NCBI GenBank assembly: GCA_903911455.1 | Contig: CAIWDQ010000549.1 | Coordinates: 1 to 22,715 of the forward strand | Source: an uncultured bacterium | GTDB taxonomy: Bacteria; Bacteroidota; Bacteroidia; Bacteroidales; JACABE01 | Direction: 5' to 3' | Length of the DNA: 22,715 nucleotides | Shown: one piece after another, positions 22,650 through 22,715 of the stretch | Position numbering within the stretch: position 1 is the first letter of the stretch | How the letters are laid out: the number at the start of each line of letters is the position of its first letter | The notes under the pieces: model-generated | Databases searched by the model: none | The model's input: only the letters and a program-made list of their open reading frames with translations | What the model was told of the DNA's origin: nothing | Program-made: the position numbers and the translations under genes

Positions 22650-22715
22650 ATGAAAATGAAAAACGGTGTAAAAACAACTCTTAAAAAACTGCTATTAATA
22701 GCTCTATTTATTGGG
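22650..22715 (+). CDS. Start of an exported protein, cut by the window end
   Basis: ATG at 22650 opens a frame of 22 codons to the window edge. It begins MKMKNGVKTTLKKLLLIAL, a basic N-terminus followed by a hydrophobic stretch, as in a signal peptide. It lies 20 bp after the lipoprotein stop and is probably in the same operon. In related operons I recall a tetratricopeptide-repeat protein at this position, but nothing in the visible part shows that. Confidence 0.65.
   Translation, partial: MKMKNGVKTTLKKLLLIALFIG

Overview
The window looks like chromosomal DNA of an anaerobic or microaerobic fermentative member of the Bacteroidota, most likely Bacteroidales or a close order. The evidence is AT-rich DNA, promoters of the Bacteroidota type (TTTG, about 20 bp, TAnnTTTG), TonB proteins with the cytoplasmic N-terminal extension typical of the phylum, and an ExbB-ExbD-ExbD-TonB-PstS-like gene order that I recall from this phylum. 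No tRNA, rRNA, CRISPR array, transposase or phage gene was seen.

Layout. 1-553: a 21-bp tandem array. 554-2767 (-): CopA-type copper P1B-ATPase. 2768-3073: divergent promoter region. 3074-7545 (+): four-gene operon for a cytoplasmic electron-bifurcating-type [FeFe] hydrogenase (small [2Fe-2S] protein, HydB, HydA, HydC), followed by a terminator. 7904-10627 (+): a nitric-oxide module made of an Rrf2/NsrR-like Fe-S repressor gene and a quinol-dependent NO reductase gene, with the same palindromic operator in front of each. 10793-11347 (+): hemerythrin-like protein. 11564-12448 (-): protein of unknown function with a candidate structured 5' leader RNA. 12787-13485 (-): Crp/Fnr regulator, divergent from a cysteine-dioxygenase-like gene (13700-14257, +). 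14895-16712 (-): fused glycosyltransferase and polysaccharide deacetylase, with a 21-bp-period repeat array on each side. 17405-22715 (+): an exbB-exbD-exbD-tonB-tonB operon continuing into a small membrane protein, a phosphate-binding-like lipoprotein and the first codons of another exported protein.

How the genes fit together. The hydrogenase disposes of reductant from NADH and ferredoxin as H2. The Rrf2 protein, NO reductase, hemerythrin and possibly the Crp/Fnr protein form a defence against NO and oxygen, which would protect Fe-S enzymes such as the hydrogenase. CopA exports Cu(I). The last operon powers TonB-dependent outer-membrane uptake.

The least explained content is the non-coding DNA. 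There are three 21-bp-period arrays of different sequence. The first has a 16-mer that is invariant in all 22 copies, separated by 5-bp spacers with a fixed central A. There are also two composite octamer-repeat loci, a MITE/REP-like palindrome, a possible three-way-junction RNA, and a tonB duplication whose first 81 nt are far more alike than the rest.
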